A stretch of DNA of 64,000 bases from QGON01 sp963691905 (GTDB taxonomy: Bacteria; Pseudomonadota; Gammaproteobacteria; Chromatiales; Chromatiaceae): contig OY829894.1 of the NCBI GenBank assembly GCA_963691905.1, forward strand, positions 248,001 to 312,000, in the 5' to 3' direction. Below the pieces are notes generated by a model, which was not told the origin of the DNA, did no database searches, and saw only the letters and a list, made by a program, of their open reading frames with translations. Shown here one piece after another: positions 45,201 through 51,809 of this stretch. The translations under genes and the position numbers were made by a program. Each line of letters opens with the position of its first letter. Position 1 is the stretch's first letter.

Positions 45201-47252
45201 GACGATATTGGCAGACAGACTACCAGGATCTACCCGGATGGCACCGTTGAGACAATGCAGTACGACTCGGTTAGCAATGTATCAACGGCTACCGATCCCA
45301 ATGGTGACATAACGGCACAGAGTTTTGATGCCAACGGACAACTCATCGCAAAGACCTTTCCTGATACGACCGGGGAGACATTTACCTATACAACAACAGG
45401 CAAGGTGGCCACGGCGGATAATAATCAGGGTACGACAACCTATAGCTACGATGTGAATGATCGCCTGGTTCGATTGAATAATCCCGATGGCAGCTCAATT
45501 GAGTATGCCTATGATGCCGAAGGCAACCGCATCAGTGTTGCCACCCGACTCATGCCGATGGCTCTGGCACGCATGACAAGTTACACCTACGATGTGCTGA
45601 ATCGTATCGCAACGGTGCTTGACCCAGATAGCAACATCTCCACCTATGCCTATGACGCCATAGGTAATCTGGCCAGCACCGATTATCCCAATGGTGTTGT
45701 CACGACCTATACCTACGACAGTCAGAGCCGACTCTCTCTGCAGGTGCATAGCAAGGCGGGTGTTGAACTGGAACGCTTTCACTACGAGGTCAATGCAATC
45801 GGTGACAGAACCCGGGTGATACAGACTGACGGTTCGTCTGTTGAGTATGAGTATGATGATCTGAGGCGTCTCACGCGCGAGATCCACAGGAATATTTTCA
45901 ACACTCTGATCTTTGACCGCAACTACATATATGATGAGGTCGGAAACCGAACCAGTACCATCGATCTGGGCGGCACCACCATCGTTTATCAGTACGACAG
46001 CGCAGATAAACTGCTCTCAGCAGGCAGTACAAGTTACGCCTATGACTCCAATGGCAACCGGCGCTCACAGGTCGATGGCGGCGGGCTGACGACCTATGAC
46101 TTCGACTTCGAAAATAAGTTGACGGCTGTCAACGCACCAGGAGATGTAGTGACCTATGGCTACGATGCCCAAGGGAACCGAACCCAACGGACTGAATCAG
46201 CGTCGACCACCCACTTCCTGGTCGATCCGATCAACCCGACGGGCGTGTCGAAGGTGCTGGGTGACTACGACAGCGCAGCAAACCCGATAGCTGAATATTT
46301 TTACGGTAACCAAATGTTGGCACAGAGTCGCAGTGGCGTGACTCACTACCTGCACAGGGATGCCAGGCAGAATGTACGCTTGTTGACGGATAGTGCCGGA
46401 AATCTATCGGACAGTTACCAGTACCAGGCGTTTGGCCAAGAGTTGAGCCAGTTTGGTTCAACCATCAATCCCTATCGCTTTTCCGGTGAACGTGTCGATC
46501 CCACCACCGGTCTGGTGCATATGCGGGCGCGTGACTATGATCCTGCAACGGGACGTTTTGTAGGCCGGGATTCGTTTGAAGGTGTGTTACGTGACCCTGT
46601 CTCCCTGCACCGTTACCTCTATGCCAATGCAAATCCGGTATTTTTCTCTGATCCTACCGGGCGTTTCTCTGCGGTGGAACTCTCTGTCTCCGTCAGTATT
46701 GGCGAGATTCTGTTTAACTTGGGGCCAGCAGTGATCAAAGGTACTTTTACCGCAGCGATCATTCAAAAATTCTTTGGCATCGGCTTCCATCTTCGTCAGG
46801 CGGGTTATGAGTTAATGCTGGGTCAATACAAGGGACCGCACAAGTTCGAGGTAGGAACCTCTGGGTACAACGTCTTTCTCGCCGGTAATGCCTTTATCAA
46901 GATGGGTGCCATAGCGATCGATTTTGTTGACACCCTCACCGATGCTCTGTTCTCGATCACCGCTGCAAGCAAATCATTGGTTGGAGTTGCTGGCGCGGTA
47001 AGAGCTGGATCCGGAGCGGTCAGTGTGGCAAGCAACGGGGCACAGCTAGGACTTGATCTTTTCGCCTTGACAAAGAAGATTGATTCGGTCTCTGGATCAG
47101 TCAAAAATATGCATGCAGCAGCAACCGGGAAAAGCGCAGGAAAGGATCCCAATACCACTAAAGCGGCCGCGCAGCTGGACACGGAACGTACGAAGGCTGT
47201 TTCCTTTGAACTGTTGAACTTCGTGGTGGGTGCATTTAGTAAAGGGAAATAA
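36249..47252 (+). CDS. Giant secreted RHS/YD-repeat protein with PKD-like, FG-GAP and PASTA-like modules
   Basis: The product is 3,667 residues. A signal peptide (to about 27) is followed by five PKD/REJ-like Ig modules (about 132-595, each with VADAG.DQ and GSGSSD.DGD). Next come two putative-Ig (He_PIG-like) modules and the first half of a cadherin-like (Big_9) domain (about 784-850). Two FG-GAP blocks of calcium-type repeats (about 854-1341 and 1345-1830) precede the second half of the cadherin-like domain. A PASTA-like segment (about 1955-2020), a DxDxDG calcium stretch (about 2026-2070) and Big-like modules lead to a DUF6531-like start of the RHS shell. About 40 YD repeats (from about 2470) end in an RHS core (RARDYDPATGRF..., about 3407-3475). 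The last 193 residues are Ala/Gly-rich with hydrophobic stretches and match no toxin I know. Confidence 0.9.
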   Translation: MKGFSGFRKTIFLLIALNCIYVLPAFGELSMGLVTATSVQRVNRFEVIYTYTAVLNNSGPEPLSNVTATLSSNTPYLTIIDGEIVFPDVPVSDGIESTDTITIRYNRRHTFSDEDHDWSFSQEDPAPSNTVPVADAGPDQSAFLWSTVTLNGSGSSDVDGDLLTFTWSLLSAPGGSAAALSDPHAVMPDFVLDAVGIYELELVVNDGTDDSVPDRVLITTSNSPPVADAGLDQSILTGTTVSLDGSGSSDVDGDLLIFTWSLPGVPAGSVAALSDPNAVMPSFIADLPGSYSAELIVNDGIVDSAIDIVTVTTENSGPVADAGPDQTVAVGDLVTLQGNGSSDADGDSLSYLWSLIAVPTTSSASLSDPTAVSPAFTPDVPGDYLGQLIVNDGVTDSAPDTVKISTINSAPVADAGPDQASSVGSVVTLDGSGSSDVDGDMLTYSWAFTSKPAGSGASLSDPGALSPAFVIDLPGTYVTGLVVNDGTLDSDSDPVIIQTENQAPVAVAVADAGSVTLGTQVNLDGSASSDPDGDSLGYAWTLTAPTGSTAILSDATSPTPSFTPDVAGNYLATLVVSDGTLASVAQVAVSATIPNNPPTLVAVGNRTISANQTFSLRLFGIDTDIGDTLTYSLSVSPSAMSVNPATGDLNWTPGAGDLGANVVMAQVNDSAGLSDAKSFTIEVVAPLVPPPANEPPQLAPIVDQTVIVGNALVVTPTANDPDVGDSLTLSLPLAPAGLTLAAGGTLQWTPTVDQVGSHDVTAQVTDGSGAVAVQSFIVTVVAVNRAPVAADDIYTARVGETLSVAVPGVLGNDLDLDGDVLTSALVTDARKGTLNLNPDGSFDYTPTPPEFVFDFGAQIRCQPPENESRSTETVPIIMDLDGDGQSEIIFTGSYASGGASRQHITAMRPDCSILWSFESAGFGTPIPNLGTTTNSRHPMAAADMDGDGDIEILVPIRTTGVLSDHRYLILDHEGTLIGQTDLIPQIISQTSFRYTAPAIADLDADGDSEIVVAFIQGNSPYLAIFDHNGNLLVVNEDAPSTANTSNSAGTKPVIVDLDLDGIPEILMTSHVYSNAGVYLRTFPLHESLGAATVGSNPRAIPAVANFDSDPEPEIYFQTNRGIYLFDQDGSLIWFFNDDARRNVVSNSGFDIPVTLANVDADSEIEIVTYIGRHYLTVLEADGSIKWQHTGAEWIFDDVAGPTAFDIDGNGIAEVIHVNGVEGRNGSTNGLYIHDGETGVELDFTRLNQGGSHLNSLLIADMDDDGESEIIVNNAFSTNAIWAGNIAILEGLADHPWAASRGIRNQLIDTYTHIEDDGGVPVSVKPHWLQPGKNGFNFVPQSTKVYTQLKCEAPLSTGLQHAATVAVGDVDNDGDIELAGVAFFGTTVQGTEVWLMNADDCSRQIMPNAADIRNAGGMSTGSHLGLHDIDGDGDLEIIGVRRVIPGVGTGGGEQLLAVHHDGSLVWPGDGASEPLGLVSSIGNSSDGGFAQMGPTFADIDANGTVEIIMPWYTGGLTPGNGVTVYNAADGTIFWEYLGAIRAGDTDYKPPTVVDLDLDGTLEIIFHKEVLDHLGNKEFDLPVISLPETHLYTAVANFDQDPFPEIVAHDSGHLYLFEHDGTVVFANPNNNNSQSQFSVADFDGDGEVEFAWYNGLGGFLTSGYIEVYEADGSLLWSHKGLKEFGEDITRFKGVNPTAFDANNDGAYDLVVHLDIPNPIFGEDDGVYIFDGRDGSVLEYMPIGSAAREQRFTTIADIDGDGAAEIISSFSTGLVGVTRIWEGTASHPLPPAPAHRNQWIFNEGYADAKGNTLSNPVPHWLQPGLNGWNLIKLPPDPLAGTVDSFTYTANDGQVNSNAATVTFDVQPAGTPPVFLSAPDTLTTVGFPYEYAPRVVDIDPGDSVSFILTGGPAGMSINPGSGRVSFTPDSEGSHKVSILASDTIGFSTPQTYTLTVGLPVTVPSVISQSQAIAETSLGGIGLLTGDVLSLNHPVIPAGDVSNQTPVAGSVAEFGSAVDLIISLGPAPEDIDNDGDGFTENQGDCNDNDNTIHTGANDPSADGIDQDCDGIDGNLSLTSILVLPATGDILTGDVVSLSATGIFEGGTSQNLTEIVNWSAGPIFSSATAGVFNVSATRGPVSGSAIINVVERVDGDVAPPVAEITAPAAGSTVTEPVDIVGTATDANFLKYTIGIAPTGEPDFTEIANSTSQVSDGVLGQFDPTILINDLYTIRLMVFDQGGNVSIHESTVQVDENLKVGNFSLSFTDLHIPMSGIPIKVVRNYDSRDKRKGDFGVGWRLDVQTLRLRSNRVLGSAWQVVKSGITYALLPTDDHKVSLVLANGKVEEFDLLVNPIVSALVPFPPSANRASYIARPGTLGRLESLDNNNLTILDGQPGEVGLRDDLTNKLYDPDLFRYTSADGTQIVISKLDGVQSIKDANGNTLTFSPNGITHSSGKSIIFVRDDLGRIAQITDPNGNSQTYAYDANGNLTHHTDTESNTTTFAYDAHHGLINLFDPLDRSLLRNEYGPDGRLISTTNADGRIITLTHNVGARQEIVTDIDGSMTVMEYDASGNVLSVTDPLGSVTSHTYDGSGNPLTTTNGESETTTRTYDARSNKLTETDPLGNTTIFTYDSADRVTRKTDARGNSTDFEYDARGNLVSRQNALGMVELSNSYDTRGNLLVQTDALGNTTQYEYDAVDNQVARTDALGNRTTYTYDANGNQLTETDRLGKTTTQLLDGRGLAIRSTDPLGHATDFQYTVTGLLEAITDPAGNITHQVLSAEGRELSSTDALGNLTENSYDIKGNLTRTTDPLGRVRTLQYDDLDRQIGATEPDGNASELMYDNAGRIVEQIDARGNSTRFAYDVAGRIIKMIDALLQETRFEYDSVGNRTRMIDAEGNVFSFTYDALNRRVQVTLSDGSFETIGYDAEGRVTRETDALGRSTRYQYDANGNLTQVTDALGNPTTYLYDQEDNLLAQTDARGNTTRFAYDDIGRQTTRIYPDGTVETMQYDSVSNVSTATDPNGDITAQSFDANGQLIAKTFPDTTGETFTYTTTGKVATADNNQGTTTYSYDVNDRLVRLNNPDGSSIEYAYDAEGNRISVATRLMPMALARMTSYTYDVLNRIATVLDPDSNISTYAYDAIGNLASTDYPNGVVTTYTYDSQSRLSLQVHSKAGVELERFHYEVNAIGDRTRVIQTDGSSVEYEYDDLRRLTREIHRNIFNTLIFDRNYIYDEVGNRTSTIDLGGTTIVYQYDSADKLLSAGSTSYAYDSNGNRRSQVDGGGLTTYDFDFENKLTAVNAPGDVVTYGYDAQGNRTQRTESASTTHFLVDPINPTGVSKVLGDYDSAANPIAEYFYGNQMLAQSRSGVTHYLHRDARQNVRLLTDSAGNLSDSYQYQAFGQELSQFGSTINPYRFSGERVDPTTGLVHMRARDYDPATGRFVGRDSFEGVLRDPVSLHRYLYANANPVFFSDPTGRFSAVELSVSVSIGEILFNLGPAVIKGTFTAAIIQKFFGIGFHLRQAGYELMLGQYKGPHKFEVGTSGYNVFLAGNAFIKMGAIAIDFVDTLTDALFSITAASKSLVGVAGAVRAGSGAVSVASNGAQLGLDLFALTKKIDSVSGSVKNMHAAATGKSAGKDPNTTKAAAQLDTERTKAVSFELLNFVVGAFSKGK

Positions 47253-47396
47253 CAGGGGCAGAAAAAATCGGGAGTTTGGGGTAGTTTCAAAATAGGACCC
47301 GGTAGTGAGGGCCAGCGGTAAAGGGACGTATTTATCTTAGAGTCTCCAATAGGGGATCTGTAAACCCCTCGCTTATAGGCGACAAATGGCTCTTAT

Positions 47397-47495
47397 CCCT
47401 TCTCCCTCAGGGAGAAGGTTAGGATGAGGGGATCAGATTAAGGGGTCACCGAATTCGACCCCTTCACCCCAGCCCTCTCCCGGTGGGAGAGGGGG
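47397..47495. repeat. Pair of GC-rich hairpins (dispersed intergenic repeat)
   Basis: CCTTCTCCC-TCA-GGGAGAAGG is followed by CCCTCTCCC-GGT-GGGAGAGGG about 50 bases later, within a stretch typical of a repeat common in many bacteria. It lies between two convergent genes and may act as their shared transcription barrier. The rest of the gap (47253-47396) shows nothing. Confidence 0.65.
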
Positions 47496-47548
47496 TAATT
47501 GGTCGCCGCATAATGCTTTCGGATGGACAGCATCCCATGCCTACCCGC

Positions 47549-48526
47549 CTAACCTGGGTCATCCTTGCGGAAGAGGATCTCCAGACGCAGGAACAGGGCC
47601 GTGTTGATGTCACGACCGCCACCGTTGTCATCCAGGGGCCAATAGACTTCCGGGGTCACTTCGTAGAAGAGCCAGGGGCGGTAGAAGTTGCGCCGATAAC
47701 GTGCACGGATCCGATAGGTGTTGACCTGAAAATCGGGTTGGGTCTGCCCGAACATGCCGGCGTCGAAGGCGATGGCCCGGTGGGAAGAGTCCCGGTAGAA
47801 ATAGGTGAATTCGCTGCTCCACTCCACGCCGTTGCTGATCTCGGAGAGTAGCCCGTAGTTGCTCCAGCGCAGCATATCCCCACCGGTCAGGGCGTGCTCT
47901 ATATCACCGCGCAGATCGGCGCCAAAGCCGTCCAGGGAGTCCCAATAGCCGGTGCTGGCCAGTCGGGTCAACCAATCTTCATCGTAACGCCAAGCCTCAC
48001 GGTAGCGCGTCCGAAGTTTGGTGGCCAGGGGGTTGAGCCTGAACCCGGCGGAAAAGGACAATTTTTTCATCGCCTGATCGAGCACATCGAAACGCAGGCT
48101 GGCACCGCTGGTACTGGTGGTCCCGGTAGCCGCAGCGGTGGGCGGCGGCACCTCAGAATCGGTCAGGCGATCTTCTTCGGTTCCCCCCTCGATCACCAGC
48201 CGGGCCTTGCGTTGCAACCGTGGCAGTTTCACCTGCAGGCGAAACTTCGGGTCGTAGGTCATTTCATTGCGCGATTCGAGCCGCAGATCTTGAATCAGAC
48301 GCAGATGCACCACCGCATCGGTCTCCTCCGCATCCCGCTCATCCCCAAAGAAACGGTCGAACCAGTTGGCTCCAGCGTCCAGGGTCTCGCCGACTTCCTG
48401 CACCGAGTAGTCTAACCAGTTTTCTTCCGCTTCTGTCTCTGCTTCGACGGGGCCAACAACGAGCGCCAAACCCAGGGGAATCATGATTCCCATCACTCCA
48501 GCCGACGGTCTATCTTCTACCTTCAT
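47549..48526 (-). CDS. Predicted outer membrane beta-barrel protein
   Basis: The product is 325 residues with a signal peptide ending near VEAET; an ATG at about residue 12 could be the true start. After an acidic helical segment (about 35-70) the protein alternates hydrophobic and polar residues in strands rich in aromatics: LRTRYREAWRYDED, SSEFTYFYRDSSHRAIAFDA and YRIRARYRRNFYRPWLFYEV. The C-terminus LRLEILFRKDDPG has a barrel-like last strand. No family name is recognised. It converges with the giant RHS gene and has no obvious partner. Confidence 0.65.
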   Translation of the reverse strand: MKVEDRPSAGVMGIMIPLGLALVVGPVEAETEAEENWLDYSVQEVGETLDAGANWFDRFFGDERDAEETDAVVHLRLIQDLRLESRNEMTYDPKFRLQVKLPRLQRKARLVIEGGTEEDRLTDSEVPPPTAAATGTTSTSGASLRFDVLDQAMKKLSFSAGFRLNPLATKLRTRYREAWRYDEDWLTRLASTGYWDSLDGFGADLRGDIEHALTGGDMLRWSNYGLLSEISNGVEWSSEFTYFYRDSSHRAIAFDAGMFGQTQPDFQVNTYRIRARYRRNFYRPWLFYEVTPEVYWPLDDNGGGRDINTALFLRLEILFRKDDPG

Positions 48527-48699
48527 TCACTGCGCCTTATCTATCCTGCCCTACAATGACCCTTGGCCCATCGTCTGTCAAAGCGATGACAGCTCGTTCC
48601 CACTCGCAAGCTGTTGCAGCAACACCCACTCTTCGTGGTCCAGCCATAGTTGTACCCATCACAGCTGAATTATAGAAGTAATCAGGATATATAATGAAA

Positions 48700-48722
48700 G
48701 GGGCAGCATTGACCGCTGCCCC
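48700..48722 (-). terminator. Candidate terminator of the His-rich small protein gene
   Basis: GGGGCAGC and GCTGCCCC form an 8-bp stem with a 7-base loop. On the minus strand TTTCATTATATA follows. It lies 28 bases after the stop at 48750. Confidence 0.6.
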
Positions 48723-48749
48723 GGCTAATCATATTTGGCTACATCCACG

Positions 48750-49079
48750 TCACTCGTTCAGGTAGTATCCCAGGACACCCCCCAGGATGAATACTCCAAG
48801 CGCATCGTCGTAATAGTAGTGGTGCCTTGGGTAACGGTATGCCGGATATTCCCAATTGTGGCGCTTGCCTTTCCAGTGCCTGTGGTGCTGGGAATGACGG
48901 CGCTCCCTATGGCGCCAGCGCTCATGCTTGCGTGGCCTATCGGCACGATAGCTGTAGTCGCCGGTCTTGATCATGCCTGCTTTATCATTGGGTTCTGCTT
49001 CCGCGGTCAACGGAGTTCCAAGGGACATCAGAATCAATGTGGATGCCGAGAGTGCGGTAATCAGGCTCTTGTTGCGCAT
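48750..49079 (-). CDS. Small secreted His/Arg/Tyr-rich protein
   Basis: The product is 109 residues with a signal peptide (to about residue 28, TAEAEP). The middle (about 48-90) is very rich in His, Arg and Tyr (HERWRHRERRHSQHHRHW). The end, LGVFILGGVLGYYL, is a small Gly-rich hydrophobic segment. The composition recalls RcnB-like or other metal-linked periplasmic proteins, but no domain is assigned. A GGAGG-like site precedes the ATG. It ends in a terminator, so it is a single-gene unit. Confidence 0.7.
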   Translation of the reverse strand: MRNKSLITALSASTLILMSLGTPLTAEAEPNDKAGMIKTGDYSYRADRPRKHERWRHRERRHSQHHRHWKGKRHNWEYPAYRYPRHHYYYDDALGVFILGGVLGYYLNE

Positions 49080-49208
49080 TTTAAACCTCCAGGAGAGCGG
49101 TTAAATTCCTCTCCTACTGGTAACGATAACAAGGGAATACTGAACGAGAGCTTAATGATGTTTTTCGAAAGTGCCTTTAACTGTAATAGGCAAAGGGATT
49201 TATTATTA

Positions 49209-49395
49209 CTTAAGTTTCGGAGTTCAAGCCATCCTGAAAAGATGGAGCGTGGCGTTTAACTCATCTGGTAGGGTGCGCTATGCGCACCAGAATAAGTAGT
49301 TACAGCAATTATGATGCGCATGGCGCACCCTACGTTCTTCACATTTAGAGAAGCCATATTCATGCTAATCATCACCACGAACTCCAAAACTTGAG
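49209..49395. repeat. MITE-like element, copy 2
   Basis: This 187-base element has terminal inverted repeats CTTAAGTTTCGGAGTTC and GAACTCCAAAACTTGAG. The interior carries the same TAGGGTGCGC...GCGCACCCTACGTTC palindrome and ACATTTAGAGAAGCCATA stretch as the copy at 26066-26221. The right end touches the stop codon of the YciI-like gene. Confidence 0.75.
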
Positions 49396-49398
49396 TTA

Positions 49399-49716
49399 TT
49401 AGCTTGGCATCTCTACTAACTCTGACACCTCAAGTGAACCGCCAATATCAAGAAAAGGGCAAGCCTTTGCAATCGACAGTGCCGCCTTCATAGAATCAGC
49501 TTCAATTATTGTGTATCCAGACATTGTCGTTGTGCCTCCAATGGTAACGGTACCATCAGGGTTTACTGTGCTCGTATTCTTGAGCGGATTAGCAGGACTA
49601 ACAGCTGAGTCGCCCAATGAAGATAACCAATCCATATATTTCGAAAAATGCTGCTTACCTTCCTCTGGACTGGATGGTTGATCACCGCCTAGATAAACAA
49701 TAACGTATTGAGGCAT
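49399..49716 (-). CDS. YciI-like (YCII/DGPF-related) protein
   Basis: The product is 105 residues starting MPQYVIVYLGG. The pattern of a small ferredoxin-like fold is seen: FSKYMDWLSSLGDSAVSPAN, then SGYTIIEADSMKAALSIAKA followed by CPFLD and VSELVEMPS. It matches the YCII/DGPF-related family often found with extracytoplasmic sigma factors, although none is nearby. The function is unknown. The MITE copy lies immediately downstream. Confidence 0.75.
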   Translation of the reverse strand: MPQYVIVYLGGDQPSSPEEGKQHFSKYMDWLSSLGDSAVSPANPLKNTSTVNPDGTVTIGGTTTMSGYTIIEADSMKAALSIAKACPFLDIGGSLEVSELVEMPS

Positions 49717-50179
49717 TTGCGCTTCTCCATTGTTTAAATTTAACTTTTACCGCACTTCAAAAAACATAACTTCGAAAATCTCCGGGTGGAGGGGCGAGAC
49801 CCTCTTATCAAGATGATTCTTGGTCATACCTGGACATAATGTCCAGTAGTAGATTTCTCACCTAACTGGTTACGCAAGATCAAGGGGGTTGCGATTGGGT
49901 AGAGAAGCGTCCAATACCTATGCCACTTGGACAGAGACTTTGGGTGAAAGTTAATTTGTCGGAATTATTTACACCTTGGAAATTAATTAAATTTATCTCT
50001 CTGGCTACACTAACCAATTGAAATTAATCTAAAATTATCCTTTAAGCCATCGATTTCTCCTTACCAATGGCCTCATGCAGAGAAGTAAAATCCTGTTTAT
50101 TGTCGGATTACTTTACAGGTTCGGAAAATTAGCCTGCTGGAATTTTCTTATGTCATTGTATTCAGTGTGGTTTTTATGC
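49717..50179. other. AT-rich intergenic region
   Basis: No gene is seen in this stretch between the YciI-like gene and the PEP-CTERM promoter. There are several stop codons in each frame and no recognisable repeat from the other families in the window. Base composition falls to AT-rich from here to about 55.2 kb, except within the PEP-CTERM gene. Confidence 0.4.
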
Positions 50180-50194
50180 AGGCATAGTTGTTGC
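50180..50194 (+). promoter_or_regulatory. Candidate sigma-54 promoter of the PEP-CTERM gene
   Basis: AGGCATAGTTGTTGC contains GG and GC separated by exactly ten bases, with GGCAT and TTGC matching the -24/-12 elements. It lies 88 bases before the start codon. PEP-CTERM genes are known to be under RpoN with the PrsK-PrsR pair in several proteobacteria. Confidence 0.55.
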
Positions 50195-50281
50195 GTGTTA
50201 TTTTGCGGGGTTGCTGTCAATCATGCTCAAGTAGTCAATGTCAGTAGGTAATTGCAAATGATTCTCAGGAGGAATAAGGAA

Positions 50282-50905
50282 ATGAATCGGTTCTTAAAGT
50301 CAGCTCTTACAGTCGGCTGTGGTTTGGCTTTCCTTGCAGCCACATCTGCTCATGCTGGTTATATAGACTCTAATGGTCTTGAGTGGCGTGACCTCACAGA
50401 CACTGCCGAAATCATACCCAATTCTTTGGATAGCGCATGTGATGATACAACGTTCGTTTGTAGCGGGGACGTCCTCTCCGTTTCGGTTGACGGTTGGATT
50501 TGGGCGTCTATCACCGAAGTGCGTTCTTTATTAAGCGAGCTCACCGGCCTTGACGTCTCGGTTTCCAACCCTTCCTACGCTGAGCCGGATTCGGCGTGGG
50601 CTCCATCAGCCGTCGCGGCCTTAGGTGCCACGCTCATAACAGGCACTGTCACAGCATCAATCGGTGTATCGCGGGACTACTCGGCAGCCGCTGGTGGTTA
50701 CCTGAAAGGGGAGATATGGGATTATGTGACACCGCGCGACGATTTCGTATACACGGACCGCATAATGCCCGGGCAGATCGACGATCCCGATATCGGGGCT
50801 TTCATGTATCGTCAGGCCAACGTCCCAGAACCCTCATCTCTCGCCTTGCTGTTTGCCGGCGTTGCTGGTCTGGGTTTCGCAAGGCGCAAACGGCTTCAAA
50901 AATAA
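50282..50905 (+). CDS. PEP-CTERM exosortase-target protein
   Basis: The product is 207 residues from the ATG at 50282 with AGGAGG 9 bases upstream. It has a signal peptide (ending SAHA), an extracellular domain of about 160 residues with no known family, and a C-terminal sorting signal: VPEPSSLALLFAGVAGLGFA followed by RRKRLQK. Exosortase is expected to cut near the PEP motif and link the protein to envelope polymers. No exosortase gene is in the window. The body contains Trp and acidic residues but no catalytic motif that I can identify. Confidence 0.9.
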   Translation: MNRFLKSALTVGCGLAFLAATSAHAGYIDSNGLEWRDLTDTAEIIPNSLDSACDDTTFVCSGDVLSVSVDGWIWASITEVRSLLSELTGLDVSVSNPSYAEPDSAWAPSAVAALGATLITGTVTASIGVSRDYSAAAGGYLKGEIWDYVTPRDDFVYTDRIMPGQIDDPDIGAFMYRQANVPEPSSLALLFAGVAGLGFARRKRLQK

Positions 50906-50943
50906 CAGATTGTACGGGCTTTCCAGCCCACCCTGGGCTCAGT

Positions 50944-51729
50944 TCACTGATGTAAGTTTTTTTGTTTTGATTTGGAAGATCTCAAAAAGGGGGATAAAAA
51001 AAGTAAACCACAACTGATCACTAATAAGACAAGAGAAATCGCAAAAAAGCGCGCATAAATATTTGAGATATGCAAAAAAACCCTTATAGGGAAAACAGGA
51101 TCACCGTTTACTAGTGCAGAAAAATCTGGGTCAAATTCAATTTCTTTTGCTAAAAGCGATTGTATATTATATAGCTTAATGCCCGTGCTTTCGATGGCGT
51201 TAGCATCTGTTAAGTTAAGGGCGGCATTAAATTCGTTTAAAGCTTCATCATATTTATATTTATTAAATGCGATTCTGTTTAAATAGGCTCGATCCATTCC
51301 TATATCTTCCGGAGTTCTACTGGCTTCTTTTTCTACTTGAGAATCACCATTAACAAACTGTATTGCAATAGGCGTTCTTTCATTTGTGGGCCAGATATAG
51401 TAACTCAGATCTTTGATAATTAAAGCCGGCGATAGCATAAGAATTTTATTATTTGATTGCATATAGACCAAAGTTGACACTGTTAAAAGGCACGCAACCA
51501 TAAAAAGAAAAATGATTTTTGTGCCAAAGCCCACGGATTGCTGTTCATCATCATTTAAGATGCCATCATGAATTAAGATATTATTTGCGATGCTTTTACG
51601 CCGAGACAGTTCTTCAGTATAAACAGTGAACCCAACTTCAGTAAGGTCTTTCGGATCGATTTCATCAAACTCTTCCTGCGTCATCTCTCTATATCGAGTT
51701 TGCAACTCAAGTAGTGTTGGAGTTTTCAC
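50944..51729 (-). CDS. Unknown protein with two membrane helices
   Basis: The product is 261 residues. Cytoplasmic N-terminal residues 1-70 contain YREMTQEEFDEIDPKDLTEV. A membrane helix lies at about 73-90, an extracytoplasmic helical region of about 140 residues may hold a TPR-like unit (FNKYKYDEALNEFNAALNLT), and a second helix (about 228-248) precedes a Lys-rich tail. No family is recognised. Codons are AT-rich compared with the core genes, as in its neighbours. It precedes the ankyrin gene in the opposite order of transcription on the same strand. Confidence 0.6.
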   Translation of the reverse strand: MKTPTLLELQTRYREMTQEEFDEIDPKDLTEVGFTVYTEELSRRKSIANNILIHDGILNDDEQQSVGFGTKIIFLFMVACLLTVSTLVYMQSNNKILMLSPALIIKDLSYYIWPTNERTPIAIQFVNGDSQVEKEASRTPEDIGMDRAYLNRIAFNKYKYDEALNEFNAALNLTDANAIESTGIKLYNIQSLLAKEIEFDPDFSALVNGDPVFPIRVFLHISNIYARFFAISLVLLVISCGLLFLSPFLRSSKSKQKNLHQ

Positions 51730-51809
51730 CGTTACATCCTCATATAACCAGTTGGATTTTTTATCCTTGGGGGGCGTGAAATCCCTACCGACAGATATTG
51801 GCGAGGAGG

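Noticed and set aside
47483..47851. Plus-strand 122-residue frame as an immunity gene for the RHS protein
   Set aside because: It overlaps the better-supported minus-strand barrel protein, and its product has no recognisable domain.
49780..49810. Second ssrA 3' end (attachment-site duplicate) at GGTGGAGGGGCGAG
   Set aside because: Only about ten bases match and the T-arm sequence is missing, so it is probably chance.
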